From positions 1 through 53,202 of the forward strand of contig JAKPQQ010000150.1 of assembly GCA_029557215.1 (NCBI GenBank): DNA of 53,202 nt, in the 5' to 3' direction. A program made the position numbers and the translations under genes. Source of the stretch: Fibrobacterota bacterium. GTDB lineage: Bacteria; Fibrobacterota; Fibrobacteria; UBA5070. Of the stretch, positions 36,763 through 48,134 are shown in pieces; position 1 is the stretch's first letter; each line of letters opens with the position of its first letter. Under the pieces are notes generated by a model, which was not told the DNA's origin, searched no databases, and saw nothing but the letters and a program-made list of their open reading frames with translations.

Positions 36763-37674
36763 CTACACCGACGACTCGATCAGCGCGAAGAACGATTCAG
36801 CCTTCTCCAGTTCCTTCTGGAAGGCTTCGCCGATTTCCGGCAGCAGGGCGGCGTCGCACTGCAGGATCGTGAAGACGTTGGGATCCAGCGGCCATTGGAC
36901 CAGTCCCTCGAACGCCCCGAATCCGGCCGATTCGGCCATGTGGCTCGACAACTGGACCACCGCGGCGAGTTCGCCCTGGGTGGGGGCCGTCGCGGGGGAT
37001 AGATGGTGCGCGATGGGATCGCGAAGCTCTTCGGGAAGCCCCCATTTTTCGGCGAGCATGCCGCCCAGCGCGGCGTGGTCGATCTGCAGGTGCTTGCGCT
37101 CCAGCAACGGGAGCGGGAGCGCGTCGGGCTCGCCGGCTTCCAGCATGATCTTCTGGTATTCGGCGTGTTCGGCGCCGTCCAGGATCAGGACCCCGATCTT
37201 GTGCAGGAGCGAGGCCATGAAGGCCGCCTCGATGTCCAGGCCCAGTCGGCGCCCCACCTTGCGCACGATCACGCGGCTCGCCAGCGCCGTGGCCACCGAG
37301 TGGCGCCAGACCATGCGCCGGTCCAGGCTTCCTCGCCCTCCCTTGCCCAGGATCTTGAGCACGGATGCCGACATGACAAGGCTTCGCACGGTCTGGAACC
37401 CCAGGATGACGATCGCCTGGTCCACCGACGCGATGGAACGGGGGATCCCGTAGAAGGCGGAGTTGGCCAGGCGCAGCACCTTGGCGGAAAGCGCGAGGTC
37501 CTGTCCGATCAGTCTCGCGGCGGCTTCCGCGGACGCGTTGGGTTGGTTCAGGATCTCCAGCGCCCGTGCGACGATCGCCGGCAGGGTGGGAACCTGCCCC
37601 AGGCCGTCGACGATGGAGCGGAATTTGTCGGGAATCGCATGTGTGCTGTGGGTGGCCATGGTCAGGGCGATCAT
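36763..37674 (-). CDS. HDOD domain protein
   Basis: The product is 303 aa (an ATG five codons in, at 37659, is equally possible). The HDOD domain fills most of it: LPTLPAIVARALEILNQPN, then LSAKVLRLANSAFYGIPRSIASVDQAIVILGF, and AFMASLLHKIGVLILD, where the HD of true phosphohydrolases reads HK. The end has GGMLAEKWGLPEELRDPIAHHL. HDOD proteins lack catalytic metal sites and act in signalling, motility or biofilm control through protein contacts. It stands alone, convergent with the CLC gene and divergent from rpmE. Confidence 0.88.
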   Translation of the reverse strand: MIALTMATHSTHAIPDKFRSIVDGLGQVPTLPAIVARALEILNQPNASAEAAARLIGQDLALSAKVLRLANSAFYGIPRSIASVDQAIVILGFQTVRSLVMSASVLKILGKGGRGSLDRRMVWRHSVATALASRVIVRKVGRRLGLDIEAAFMASLLHKIGVLILDGAEHAEYQKIMLEAGEPDALPLPLLERKHLQIDHAALGGMLAEKWGLPEELRDPIAHHLSPATAPTQGELAAVVQLSSHMAESAGFGAFEGLVQWPLDPNVFTILQCDAALLPEIGEAFQKELEKAESFFALIESSV

Positions 37675-37896
37675 ACCATCCGCTGGGCGGGAGAGTCCAG
37701 AACGTTTCCGTGTCCGCCCAACGATCCCCGCCGCAGAGGGGTGGTCGGGGCCCGAATCGGACTGCGGTTGTCTCGGGCTCGATTGCCGCCATCCATCGGG
37801 CTTCGTGTCCAGCGAGGGGGCTTCTGGGGCGAATCCATGGTCCTGCGCTTTGCCGCGAATGGGGGGCGGACCCGAAGAGATTCCATCAATGCCCTG

Positions 37897-37924
37897 TTGC
37901 CGAACCCGTTGTCAGATCTATATT
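37897..37924 (+). promoter_or_regulatory. Sigma-70-type promoter of the rpmE-prfA-prmC unit
   Basis: TTGCCG at 37897-37902, a 16-bp spacer, then TATATT at 37919-37924. The expected start of transcription near 37931 leaves a short leader before the GTG at 37959. The -10 region is the most AT-rich spot in the 284-bp gap behind the HDOD gene; the rest of that gap shows nothing else. Confidence 0.5.
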
Positions 37925-37958
37925 TGGCGATTCCGAACCAAGTTCAAGGAGACCGCAG

Positions 37959-38369
37959 GTGAAAGAGGGCATCCACCCGAAGTACCAGGACGTCGTGATC
38001 AAAGACATCTCGTCCGACTTCCAGATGATCACGCGCAGCACCAAGAGCGCCAAGGAACGCATCACCATCGACGGCGTGGAATACCCGCTGGTCGTGGTCG
38101 AAGTGTCTTCCGCTTCGCACCCCTACTACACCGGCAAGCAGATCCTCGTGGACTCGGCTGGACGTATCGACCGCTTCAAGAGCCGCTTCAGCGAAGTCGT
38201 CGGCGCCAAGCGCAAGACCCGCGAAGCCGCTCCGGTCCAGGCCTCGGCTCCCAAGCCGCTGTCCAAGACCAAGCAGAAGGCGCTGGCCAAGGCTTCCGCT
38301 CCCGCCCGCGTGGTGGAAGCTCCCGTGGTCGACGCTCCCGAAGCTTCCGAAGCTCCTGCAGCCGAATAA
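37959..38369 (+). CDS. rpmE2: Ribosomal protein bL31 (type B) with long C-terminal tail
   Basis: The product is 136 aa from GTG 37959, 7 bp after AAGGAG. Residues 1-80 are bL31: MKEGIHPKYQDVVIKD, SSDFQMITRSTKS, YPLVVVEVSSASHPYYTGKQ and DRFKSRF. The zinc-binding Cys residues of type A are absent, so it is the type B (C-minus) form. Residues 85-136 are an Ala/Pro/Lys then Ala/Glu-rich tail not found in standard bL31. The protein bridges the ribosomal subunits. It heads a unit with prfA and prmC, as in many bacteria. Confidence 0.93.
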   Translation: MKEGIHPKYQDVVIKDISSDFQMITRSTKSAKERITIDGVEYPLVVVEVSSASHPYYTGKQILVDSAGRIDRFKSRFSEVVGAKRKTREAAPVQASAPKPLSKTKQKALAKASAPARVVEAPVVDAPEASEAPAAE

Positions 38370-38408
38370 AGGAACCGCTCCGGGCGCACAGCCCGGGGTG
38401 ACCCTACC

Positions 38409-39491
38409 GTGATCGACAAGGCCCGGAGGGTCCTGGACGAAGTCCGTGCGTTGGAGGAAGAGATGTCTCTTCCCGAAACCGTGGCGGACAACGCCCGATT
38501 CCGCGATCTGGGGCGACGCCATGCGCGCCTCGGCTCCGCAGCTGCGCTCGCGCGCAGGTACATCGCTTGGCAGGACGACCTGTCCGAATGGACCGAGGCG
38601 ACCCGCTCCGACGATCCCGATTTCGCGTCCGAAGCGCGGCGTGAAATCGCGCGCCTGGAAGCGGAACGCGAAACCATCGAGCAGGATCTGCGCATGGCCC
38701 TGGTGCCGCGCGATCCGGCCGACGACGGAGCCTGCGTGCTGGAAATCCGCGCCGGAACCGGCGGCGACGAAGCCGCCTTGTTCGCGGGCGATCTGGTGCG
38801 CATGTACCTGCGCTTCTTCGAGACCGTGGGCTGGAAGGCCTCGCTCGTGGACGCGTCGGAAGGCACGGCGGGAGGTTTCAAGGAAGCCATCCTGCAGGTC
38901 GACGGCACGGGCTCGTTCGGGCGCCTGAAGTTCGAAAACGGCGTGCACCGCGTGCAGCGCGTGCCGGCCACCGAGGCCCAGGGGCGCGTGCACACGTCGG
39001 CGGCCAGCGTGGTGGTGCTGCCCGAGCAGGACGACGAAATCGACATCGTGATCAATCCCGCCGATCTGCGCGTGGACACCTATCGTGCCCAGGGCGCGGG
39101 CGGCCAGCACGTGAACAAGACGGAATCCGCCGTGCGCCTCACGCACCTTCCCACGGGAATGGTGGCGGCCTGCCAGAGCGAGCGCTCCCAGATCCAGAAC
39201 AAGGAGACGGCCATGCGCATGCTCAAGGCCAAGCTCCTGGACAAGGCGCGTTCGGAAAAGCGAGGCGCCGAAGAATCCCTGCGCCGCGAGGCGGTGGGCA
39301 CGGGCGACAGGTCGGACAAGATCCGCACCTACAACTTCCCCCAGAACCGGCTCACCGACCATCGGATCGGGCTCACGCTCTACAAGCTCGATTCTGTCAT
39401 GCAAGGCGACATCGCCGAGATCCTCGACGCGTTGCGCCTGGCCGATTCCATGGAACGACTAGCCGCCGCTTCACGGGGCGTCGGTGGCTGA
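38409..39491 (+). CDS. prfA: Peptide chain release factor 1
   Basis: The product is 360 aa from GTG 38409. The anticodon-like recognition region is VQRVPATEAQGRVHTS, with the P-A-T type tripeptide of RF1 (RF2 has SPF). The catalytic GGQ lies in YRAQGAGGQHVNKTESAVRL, and GTGGDEAALFAGDLVRMY precedes it. RF1 reads UAA and UAG stop codons and triggers release of the peptide. It overlaps prmC by 8 bp; PrmC methylates the GGQ glutamine, so the pair is functionally linked. Confidence 0.96.
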   Translation: MIDKARRVLDEVRALEEEMSLPETVADNARFRDLGRRHARLGSAAALARRYIAWQDDLSEWTEATRSDDPDFASEARREIARLEAERETIEQDLRMALVPRDPADDGACVLEIRAGTGGDEAALFAGDLVRMYLRFFETVGWKASLVDASEGTAGGFKEAILQVDGTGSFGRLKFENGVHRVQRVPATEAQGRVHTSAASVVVLPEQDDEIDIVINPADLRVDTYRAQGAGGQHVNKTESAVRLTHLPTGMVAACQSERSQIQNKETAMRMLKAKLLDKARSEKRGAEESLRREAVGTGDRSDKIRTYNFPQNRLTDHRIGLTLYKLDSVMQGDIAEILDALRLADSMERLAAASRGVGG

Positions 39492-40329
39492 GCAGCCCAC
39501 GCTCGGCGAGATCCTCAAGAAGTCCGAGGAATTCCTCGTCCGCAAGGCCATCGACAACGCCCGCGGCGACGCCCGGCGGCTGTTGGCGCACGGACTGGGG
39601 ATCGCGCCCATGCAGGTGCTGCTCCAGTTCGAACGCCCTCTGACGGATGCCGAAGTCGCCACGCTGCGCGCGCTGGTGGTGCGACGCAGCCAGAACGAAC
39701 CCCTGCAGCACATCCTGGGCACGGTGGGATTCCGGCATCTGGAAATCCGGTGCGACGCGCGCGCCCTGGTGCCGCGCAACGAAACCGAACAGATCGTCGA
39801 CGAGGTCCTTTCGCGTGTCAAGGGAACGCCCAAGGCGCGGGTGCACGAGGTGGGCATCGGGACCGGCTGCATCTCGCTGTCGCTGCGCCACGAACGCGCC
39901 GATCTGCGGGTGACCGCCTCCGACATTTCGCCCGACGCCTTGGCGCTGGCCGGCCGCAACGCCCAGATCCTGGGGATCTGGGTGCCCATGCTGCGCATGG
40001 ACCTGCTTGCCGGAATCCGTCCCGATTCGCTGGACGCGGTGGTTTCCAATCCCCCCTACATCGCCTCCCGCGAGATCGCCAAGCTTTCGGCCGAGGTGCA
40101 AGCCGACCCTCTCCTGGCCCTGGACGGCGGCGCCGACGGCCTGGACATCTTCCGGCGTCTGGTTCCCCAGGCCCTGGATGCGCTCAAGCCCGGCGGTTGG
40201 CTGGTGGCCGAACACGGATTCGACCAGGGTATCTCCACCCGCGAGTTGTGCGGCCAAGGCTGGACCGACGTCGCGACCGTGCGGGACCTGTCGGGCCAGG
40301 ACCGGTTTTTGGTGGCCCAAAAGGAGTGA
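39484..40329 (+). CDS. prmC: Release factor glutamine methyltransferase
   Basis: The product is 281 aa from GTG 39484, overlapping the end of prfA. Residues 1-70 form the helical N-terminal domain (RGDARRLLAHGLGIAPMQVL) and QPLQHILG-like NEPLQHILGTVGF follows. The SAM site is VHEVGIGTGCISLSL, and the substrate motif NPPYI is at VVSNPPYIAS. It methylates the Gln of the GGQ motif in RF1 and RF2. The motif I core reads GIGTGC where many homologues have GTGSGC or similar; it is still glycine-rich and should bind SAM. Confidence 0.94.
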   Translation: MAEQPTLGEILKKSEEFLVRKAIDNARGDARRLLAHGLGIAPMQVLLQFERPLTDAEVATLRALVVRRSQNEPLQHILGTVGFRHLEIRCDARALVPRNETEQIVDEVLSRVKGTPKARVHEVGIGTGCISLSLRHERADLRVTASDISPDALALAGRNAQILGIWVPMLRMDLLAGIRPDSLDAVVSNPPYIASREIAKLSAEVQADPLLALDGGADGLDIFRRLVPQALDALKPGGWLVAEHGFDQGISTRELCGQGWTDVATVRDLSGQDRFLVAQKE

Positions 40330-40333
40330 TGCG

Positions 40334-41386
40334 ATGTTCTCCGCCAAGCAGATCGAACGGATGGACGCGATCCGGGGATTCGCGGCCGTGTACGTGGCAT
40401 TCACGCACAGCCACGCGGTGTTCCATACTCCTCTGAAGCCCCTCGGGGGGTTCGGCGCCGAAGGCGTGGCGTTGTTCTTCCTGCTGTCCGGACTCGTGAT
40501 CGGCGGGAGCCTTTTCCGTCGCCGGGATATCGACTGGAAGCTCTATTTCGTGCATCGGTTCCGCCGGATCTGGCCCCCGTTCCTGATCGCTCTCGCCTTG
40601 GCCTGGGTCGTGCAGAGCCTGATCCTTCGCGCCCCTGCGCCCCTGCGCGCGGGCGAACTGATCGGGAATCTCGCCATGCTGCAAGATCTGATCCGACCGG
40701 GCGCGGTGGTCCAGTCCTACCACCAGAACTGGCCTTTGTGGTCGTTGGCCTACGAGTGGTGGTACTACATGCTGCTTCCGCTGGTCTGGCTGGTTCCGTC
40801 GCGCTGGCAGGCGAACCTTGTGGTGGGGGTGGGTTGCGCCGCCGCGATCGTGTACCGGATCGTCCCGATCGGGCCGCTGGCCTACCTGGGATGCTGGTAC
40901 CTGTGGTGGGCCGGGCTGGAGCTGGCGCGCGAAGTTCGCGAACGCGGGACGGTCACCTGGAAAGGCCAGTTCCCCAATCTGTTGCGATCGGGGCTCCTGG
41001 TGCTCGCCTGGGCTCCGGCGGTGGTCCTGGCGGTCGTGAATCACCAGGGGCTCAAGCCGGCCGACGATCCGTTCCTGCCCATGCGCCACTGCGGAGGCGG
41101 GTTCGTCCTGCTGGCGCTGGGTGTGCTTTGGGCCAAGTCCGGCTGGAAAGGATTCGATTCCACCATCGGCCGTTTCGCGCGGTTCGCGCCCATCTCCTAC
41201 GCGATCTACCTGTTCCACTACCCGCTGTTCCAACTGGCGGATTCGTGGTTCCCGACCCTCCACGAAGCCGTGCGCTTCCTGCCGGTGATGGCCGTGGTGG
41301 TGGGGATTTCGTGGGTGGTGGAACGCAAGCTCCAACCGCTCGTGGTCCTTGCGACCGACCGGTTTTTGGTGGCCCGCAAGGCCTGA
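40334..41386 (+). CDS. Acyltransferase 3 family membrane protein
   Basis: The product is 350 aa from ATG 40334, with AAGGAG 7 bp before it. The opening RMDAIRGFAAVYVAFTHSHAVF and GGFGAEGVALFFLLSGLVIGGSLFRR are the conserved acyltransferase-3 segments with the invariant Arg and His. About ten membrane helices are visible; YFVHRFRRIWPPFLIAL is the second typical Arg-rich loop. Such enzymes O-acetylate or acylate surface sugars and peptidoglycan. It starts 4 bp after prmC but is probably an independent function in the same transcript. Confidence 0.87.
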   Translation: MFSAKQIERMDAIRGFAAVYVAFTHSHAVFHTPLKPLGGFGAEGVALFFLLSGLVIGGSLFRRRDIDWKLYFVHRFRRIWPPFLIALALAWVVQSLILRAPAPLRAGELIGNLAMLQDLIRPGAVVQSYHQNWPLWSLAYEWWYYMLLPLVWLVPSRWQANLVVGVGCAAAIVYRIVPIGPLAYLGCWYLWWAGLELAREVRERGTVTWKGQFPNLLRSGLLVLAWAPAVVLAVVNHQGLKPADDPFLPMRHCGGGFVLLALGVLWAKSGWKGFDSTIGRFARFAPISYAIYLFHYPLFQLADSWFPTLHEAVRFLPVMAVVVGISWVVERKLQPLVVLATDRFLVARKA

Positions 41387-41396
41387 CCGGGACTCT

Positions 41397-42863
41397 TCAG
41401 CCTCCCAGGCTCATCTTCGCCTGCGGGGTCCACATCGCCCACTGCCCCCTGCCGGCCTGCTTGGCCAGGTAGAGCGCTTCGTCGGCGCGCGTCCAGAGGT
41501 CCTGCCAGTTTCCGGCATTGGTGGGGTACAGGGCCACGCCCACCGAGATCCCGATTTCCACCTTGCGGCCGTCGGGAAGTTCCACCGGCGAGCTCTTGAC
41601 CTCGTCGACCAGCCGCTGGGCCATCTTGCCTGCCTGTTCGGCGTTCAGGTGCGGCACCAGCACGATGAATTCGTCGCCGCCCTTGCGACAGGCGGTGTCG
41701 CCCACGCGCAGCGATTGCCGGATCCTGTCGGCCACTCTCAACAGAACCTCGTCGCCCACGGGATGTCCGTAGGTGTCGTTGATCTCCTTGAAGTGGTCCA
41801 GGTCCAGCATGATCAGGCCGGTGCTGTCCTTGCGGCGACGGGAATTGGCGAGTTCTTCCTTCACGCGCTCCTGGAAGTAGCCGGAACGGTACAGGCCGGT
41901 CAGGTCGTCCCGCAGGGCCGTCTCGCGCAGGCGCTCGATCAGGCGGGCGTTCTCCAGCGCCAGGGCGGCTTGCGAGGCGAGGTCCACAAGCGGCTGGATC
42001 ACGTCGCGCGAAGGCGGCTCCAGGGTGTAGATGTTGTCGACGAACAGCAGCCCCAGGCGGCGCGACCCCATGCGGATGGGGATCCAGAGGCCCGGAAGAT
42101 GCGGGTGCGGGGCGGGCTTGTCGGAAAGCGGCGGAAGGTCGGGGACCCCCGGCAGAGGGAAGACGCCGAATCCTGTCCTCGCGCAGATGGCGCTCTTCAC
42201 CTTGCGGCCGTTGTCGTCGAACACGAACAAGGTGGCGCGGTCGAACCCGAACGCCTCTACCGCCGTGGTCACGAAATTCTCCAGAAGCAGATTCCGTCCT
42301 TCCAGCCCCTGGAGCTTGCCGGACGTTTCGGTGACGGCCTTCAGCAGGGTCGAGGCCCGTTCCGCTTCGCGGGAGCGCCTGACAAAAAGCGCCCCCACCG
42401 CGAGGCTGCGGCCCAGCCGAAGGATCTTCTCGTCGAGATGCGGGGGCAGTTTCTGGAAGCAGACCAGCGCCAGGACGCCGGCGATCTGGTCCTGCGCGGG
42501 CAGCGGCACCAGGATCTCCCACTGCTCGCCCAGGTTGTGCTGGACGGACAGGTGTTTGGCGGTCAGCTCGTCCGGGAGCTGGTAGAGCGGGATCAGGTCG
42601 GCGCCTTCCTGCCCTCCGAAATGGTCGACCACCGCCTCCTCGTGGAGCATCCGATCGACCGGATCCAGCAGATAGAGCCGCACCTGTTCGACATCGTCGT
42701 GGAGCCCGTCCAGGATGGTCTGGCAGGCCGCCTGGAAGGATCGATAGCTGGTGTCGGCGCCGCACATGGCCAGGGCGGCGCGGTTGCCCAGCGCGGAAAG
42801 ATCCTGGCTTTCCACCTGGACCATCTGGGCCAAGCCCGTGCTGGACGGTTCGCGGTGGCTCAT
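41397..42863 (-). CDS. Diguanylate cyclase with GAF-type sensor domains
   Basis: The product is 488 aa. Residues 40-165 and 175-315 look like two GAF domains (the second has FGFDRATLFVFDDNGRKVKSA and RRLGLLFVDN). The GGDEF domain starts near TALRDDLTGLYRSGYFQERV; the active site is an intact GGDEF, and RVGD five residues before it is the inhibitory site for c-di-GMP. It should therefore make c-di-GMP from GTP with feedback control. It overlaps by 4 bp (ATGA) the solute-binding-like gene, which comes first in transcription; the two probably work together. Confidence 0.9.
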   Translation of the reverse strand: MSHREPSSTGLAQMVQVESQDLSALGNRAALAMCGADTSYRSFQAACQTILDGLHDDVEQVRLYLLDPVDRMLHEEAVVDHFGGQEGADLIPLYQLPDELTAKHLSVQHNLGEQWEILVPLPAQDQIAGVLALVCFQKLPPHLDEKILRLGRSLAVGALFVRRSREAERASTLLKAVTETSGKLQGLEGRNLLLENFVTTAVEAFGFDRATLFVFDDNGRKVKSAICARTGFGVFPLPGVPDLPPLSDKPAPHPHLPGLWIPIRMGSRRLGLLFVDNIYTLEPPSRDVIQPLVDLASQAALALENARLIERLRETALRDDLTGLYRSGYFQERVKEELANSRRRKDSTGLIMLDLDHFKEINDTYGHPVGDEVLLRVADRIRQSLRVGDTACRKGGDEFIVLVPHLNAEQAGKMAQRLVDEVKSSPVELPDGRKVEIGISVGVALYPTNAGNWQDLWTRADEALYLAKQAGRGQWAMWTPQAKMSLGG

Positions 42864-44113
42864 GGGTGGCGGTCCCAGGCCAACTGGAGGATGGAATGGA
42901 GTTCCTCGTCCACGGTCGCGGCGATCGACATCCCCTGCTCGCTGAGGTTCTGGTTGGCCAGCAGGCTCCAGAGGATGTCGGAAAGCCCGCGTGCCAGCAC
43001 GCGCTCGATGGTGGCCCACATCGGATGGGCGGGGTAGTTCTTGGCGGCTTCCAGGGATTTGCGGATCCTCTGGATTTCAGGGTGTTCGCCGTTGCGGGTC
43101 CAGAATCCCCCCAGGTGGGCGGGAAGGTCTCCGGAACTTTGCGTCCAGACATCCATGAAACTCGGGCCGATCATGTTCTTGACCAGCTTCCATGCCAGTT
43201 CCTGGTTGCGCGATCGGGAGGACACGGCCAGGATGGAACCGCCTCCGCGGGTCGCCAGGCCCGCGGGACCCGCGGGAATGGGCAGGAAGGTGACCGGCCA
43301 GCGGGATTCCACCGATGCGGTCGGGTCGATCTCGTTGCGCACGATCATCCAGGGATTCCCGATCAGGAAGGCGAAGCGTCCCTCCTGGTAGAAATCCATG
43401 GAGAGCCGGTAGGGCTGGATGGTTCCCGAGTCCTCGTCGGTCCGGTTCACGCGCAGGAGCTCGCCCAGGTACTCCAGGCCCGGACGGCTGGACTTGTGCG
43501 ACAGAATCTGCGAGGCGCCCTTCCCCAAGAGTTCGGACAGTTTCCATCCTCCCGAGATCAGCCACGGATGGAGGTTGTGGAGCGTCACGGGCTCGGGACG
43601 GCAGGTGATGCCCACGGGAAGCGGACGGCGCGGATCGATCTCCTGCTTGTTGGCGTGTTCGCCCAGGTCTCGGCAGAACGACATGAAGCCTTTCCAGCTG
43701 GAAAGGTCCCCGCCTTTCAGGTGCGCGTCCAGGATGTCGCGGCGGGCGATCAGCCCCGAACATTCCACCACCCAGGGCAGACCCAGCTTGACCCCGTTGA
43801 TGGTCGCGCATTCGCCCACCCAGTCGGCCACCAGGCCGCGCGAATCCAGGCCGTCGGGAACCCGCGCCAAGTGGCCCAGGTGGGCGAGCGTGCCCATCCA
43901 GCTGGATCCGACCTGCATGACGTCGGGCGGTTCGCCCTGCTTGAACGCCCGCATGATCTCGCCCCAGGCGTTGGACCACGGAATCACGCGCAACTCGAGA
44001 GCGACGGACGGATTGGCCTTCCGGAAGGAGGTCACGGCGCGGTTGAACAGCTTTCCTGTCCTGGATCCCACCTGTGTCGGCATGATCCAGACTCGCAAGT
44101 TGTCTTTGCTCAT
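42860..44113 (-). CDS. Solute-binding-protein-like domain without signal peptide
   Basis: The product is 417 aa from ATG 44113 (TTG 44128 would add five residues). The sequence follows the family 1 extracellular solute-binding fold: NPSVALELRVIPWSNAWGEIMRAFKQGEPPDVMQVGSSW, NGVKLGLPWVVECSGLIARRDIL, and GRFAFLIGNPWMI. Yet it begins MSKDNLRVWIMPTQVG with no hydrophobic signal and no lipobox, so it should stay in the cytoplasm. No ABC transporter genes are near. Coupled translation with the GGDEF protein suggests a ligand or carbohydrate-sensing role for c-di-GMP control; this is inference. Divergent from secA. Confidence 0.8.
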   Translation of the reverse strand: MSKDNLRVWIMPTQVGSRTGKLFNRAVTSFRKANPSVALELRVIPWSNAWGEIMRAFKQGEPPDVMQVGSSWMGTLAHLGHLARVPDGLDSRGLVADWVGECATINGVKLGLPWVVECSGLIARRDILDAHLKGGDLSSWKGFMSFCRDLGEHANKQEIDPRRPLPVGITCRPEPVTLHNLHPWLISGGWKLSELLGKGASQILSHKSSRPGLEYLGELLRVNRTDEDSGTIQPYRLSMDFYQEGRFAFLIGNPWMIVRNEIDPTASVESRWPVTFLPIPAGPAGLATRGGGSILAVSSRSRNQELAWKLVKNMIGPSFMDVWTQSSGDLPAHLGGFWTRNGEHPEIQRIRKSLEAAKNYPAHPMWATIERVLARGLSDILWSLLANQNLSEQGMSIAATVDEELHSILQLAWDRHP

Positions 44114-44315
44114 ACGGCTGAACGACAATCATCCCATTTTTTGGCGGATCGGGCAACCGTCGGAATGCGTCCGAGGGCGCTTTTCCGGATCCGCTGGAAT
44201 CCGTCGCGAGGGATGCCGCCGTGGGTCCAGGAGGGCGATCATGGACGCCCGCATCCGTCTTCCCCGCCCAGGTTTACGTATCTTCGACGGTTCCGACACC
44301 GTTTCGAGGAATTCC

Positions 44316-47371
<3,056 letters not shown>

Positions 47372-47375
<4 letters not shown>

Positions 47376-47414
47376 GGATCGGATCCGTAGGGATCGGGCA
47401 TGCCCGATCCCTAC
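47372..47414. repeat. Perfect 28-bp palindrome after secA
   Basis: GTAGGGATCGG at 47372 is repeated at 47387, where it opens a perfect palindrome (47387-47414, centre GCATGC). It begins within the last codons of secA's stop region and precedes tmk by 36 bp. It is of the same type as 10973-11000. It could terminate or stabilise secA mRNA. Confidence 0.7.
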
Positions 47415-47450
47415 GTACCGACCCCTACAGACTGACGGATTTTGCCTAGG

Positions 47451-48071
47451 ATGGGCATCCTGTTTTCCTTCGAAGGCATCGACGGTGCGGGCAAGACCAC
47501 GCAGGTGGCGTTGCTCGCCGACGCCCTTTCCGGTCGCGGACACAAGGTGACGTGCCTTCGCGAACCCGGCGGCACGGCCCTGGGCGAAAAGATCCGGTCG
47601 CTCCTGCTCGACAAGTCCGACGAGCCGCCGGTTCCGGTGGCGGAGTTGCTTCTGTTCGCGGCCGCCCGCGCCCAGATCGTGGCCACCCGCGTGAAGCCCG
47701 CGCTGGAGCGAGGCGAAATCGTGATTCTGGACCGCTTCACCGACGCCACCTTCGCCTACCAGGGGTTCGGGCGGGGTCTGCCTTTGGAGCAGATCCTGTC
47801 GGTGGAAGCCATCGCGGCCGGGATCGAGCCCGCGCGCACCTGGTTCCTGGATCTGACACCGGAACAATCCGCGCGCCGCCGCGAGGCTCGCGGCGAAGCG
47901 TCGGATCGCATGGAATCGGAAGCGGACGGCTTCCGATCCAAGGTCCGCGACGGCTACCTGGAACGCGCCAAGCGCCACCCGGAACGGATCGCGGTCGTGG
48001 ACGCCTCGGCAAGCCTGGAATCCATCCACGAACGCATCCTGGCGGATGCTCTGGGGATCTTGGCGGCCTGA
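47451..48071 (+). CDS. tmk: Thymidylate kinase
   Basis: The product is 206 aa from ATG 47451 (a TTG nine bases earlier is possible). The P-loop is FEGIDGAGKTTQ, then LREPGGTALGEKIRSLLLD with the dTMP-binding Arg, ILDRFTDATFAYQG with the DRF-type motif, and a lid GEASDRMESEADGF. It phosphorylates dTMP to dTDP. The lid has one Arg in a mostly acidic segment, while the P-loop has no basic residue after Asp; the type I or type II class is not certain. Confidence 0.94.
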   Translation: MGILFSFEGIDGAGKTTQVALLADALSGRGHKVTCLREPGGTALGEKIRSLLLDKSDEPPVPVAELLLFAAARAQIVATRVKPALERGEIVILDRFTDATFAYQGFGRGLPLEQILSVEAIAAGIEPARTWFLDLTPEQSARRREARGEASDRMESEADGFRSKVRDGYLERAKRHPERIAVVDASASLESIHERILADALGILAA

Positions 48072-48134
48072 GTCGCGCTTTTCCCGGGAAAGGCGTGAAC
48101 CTCCCGGTCCCGTCGAGCTACTCTTCCCTTCCCT

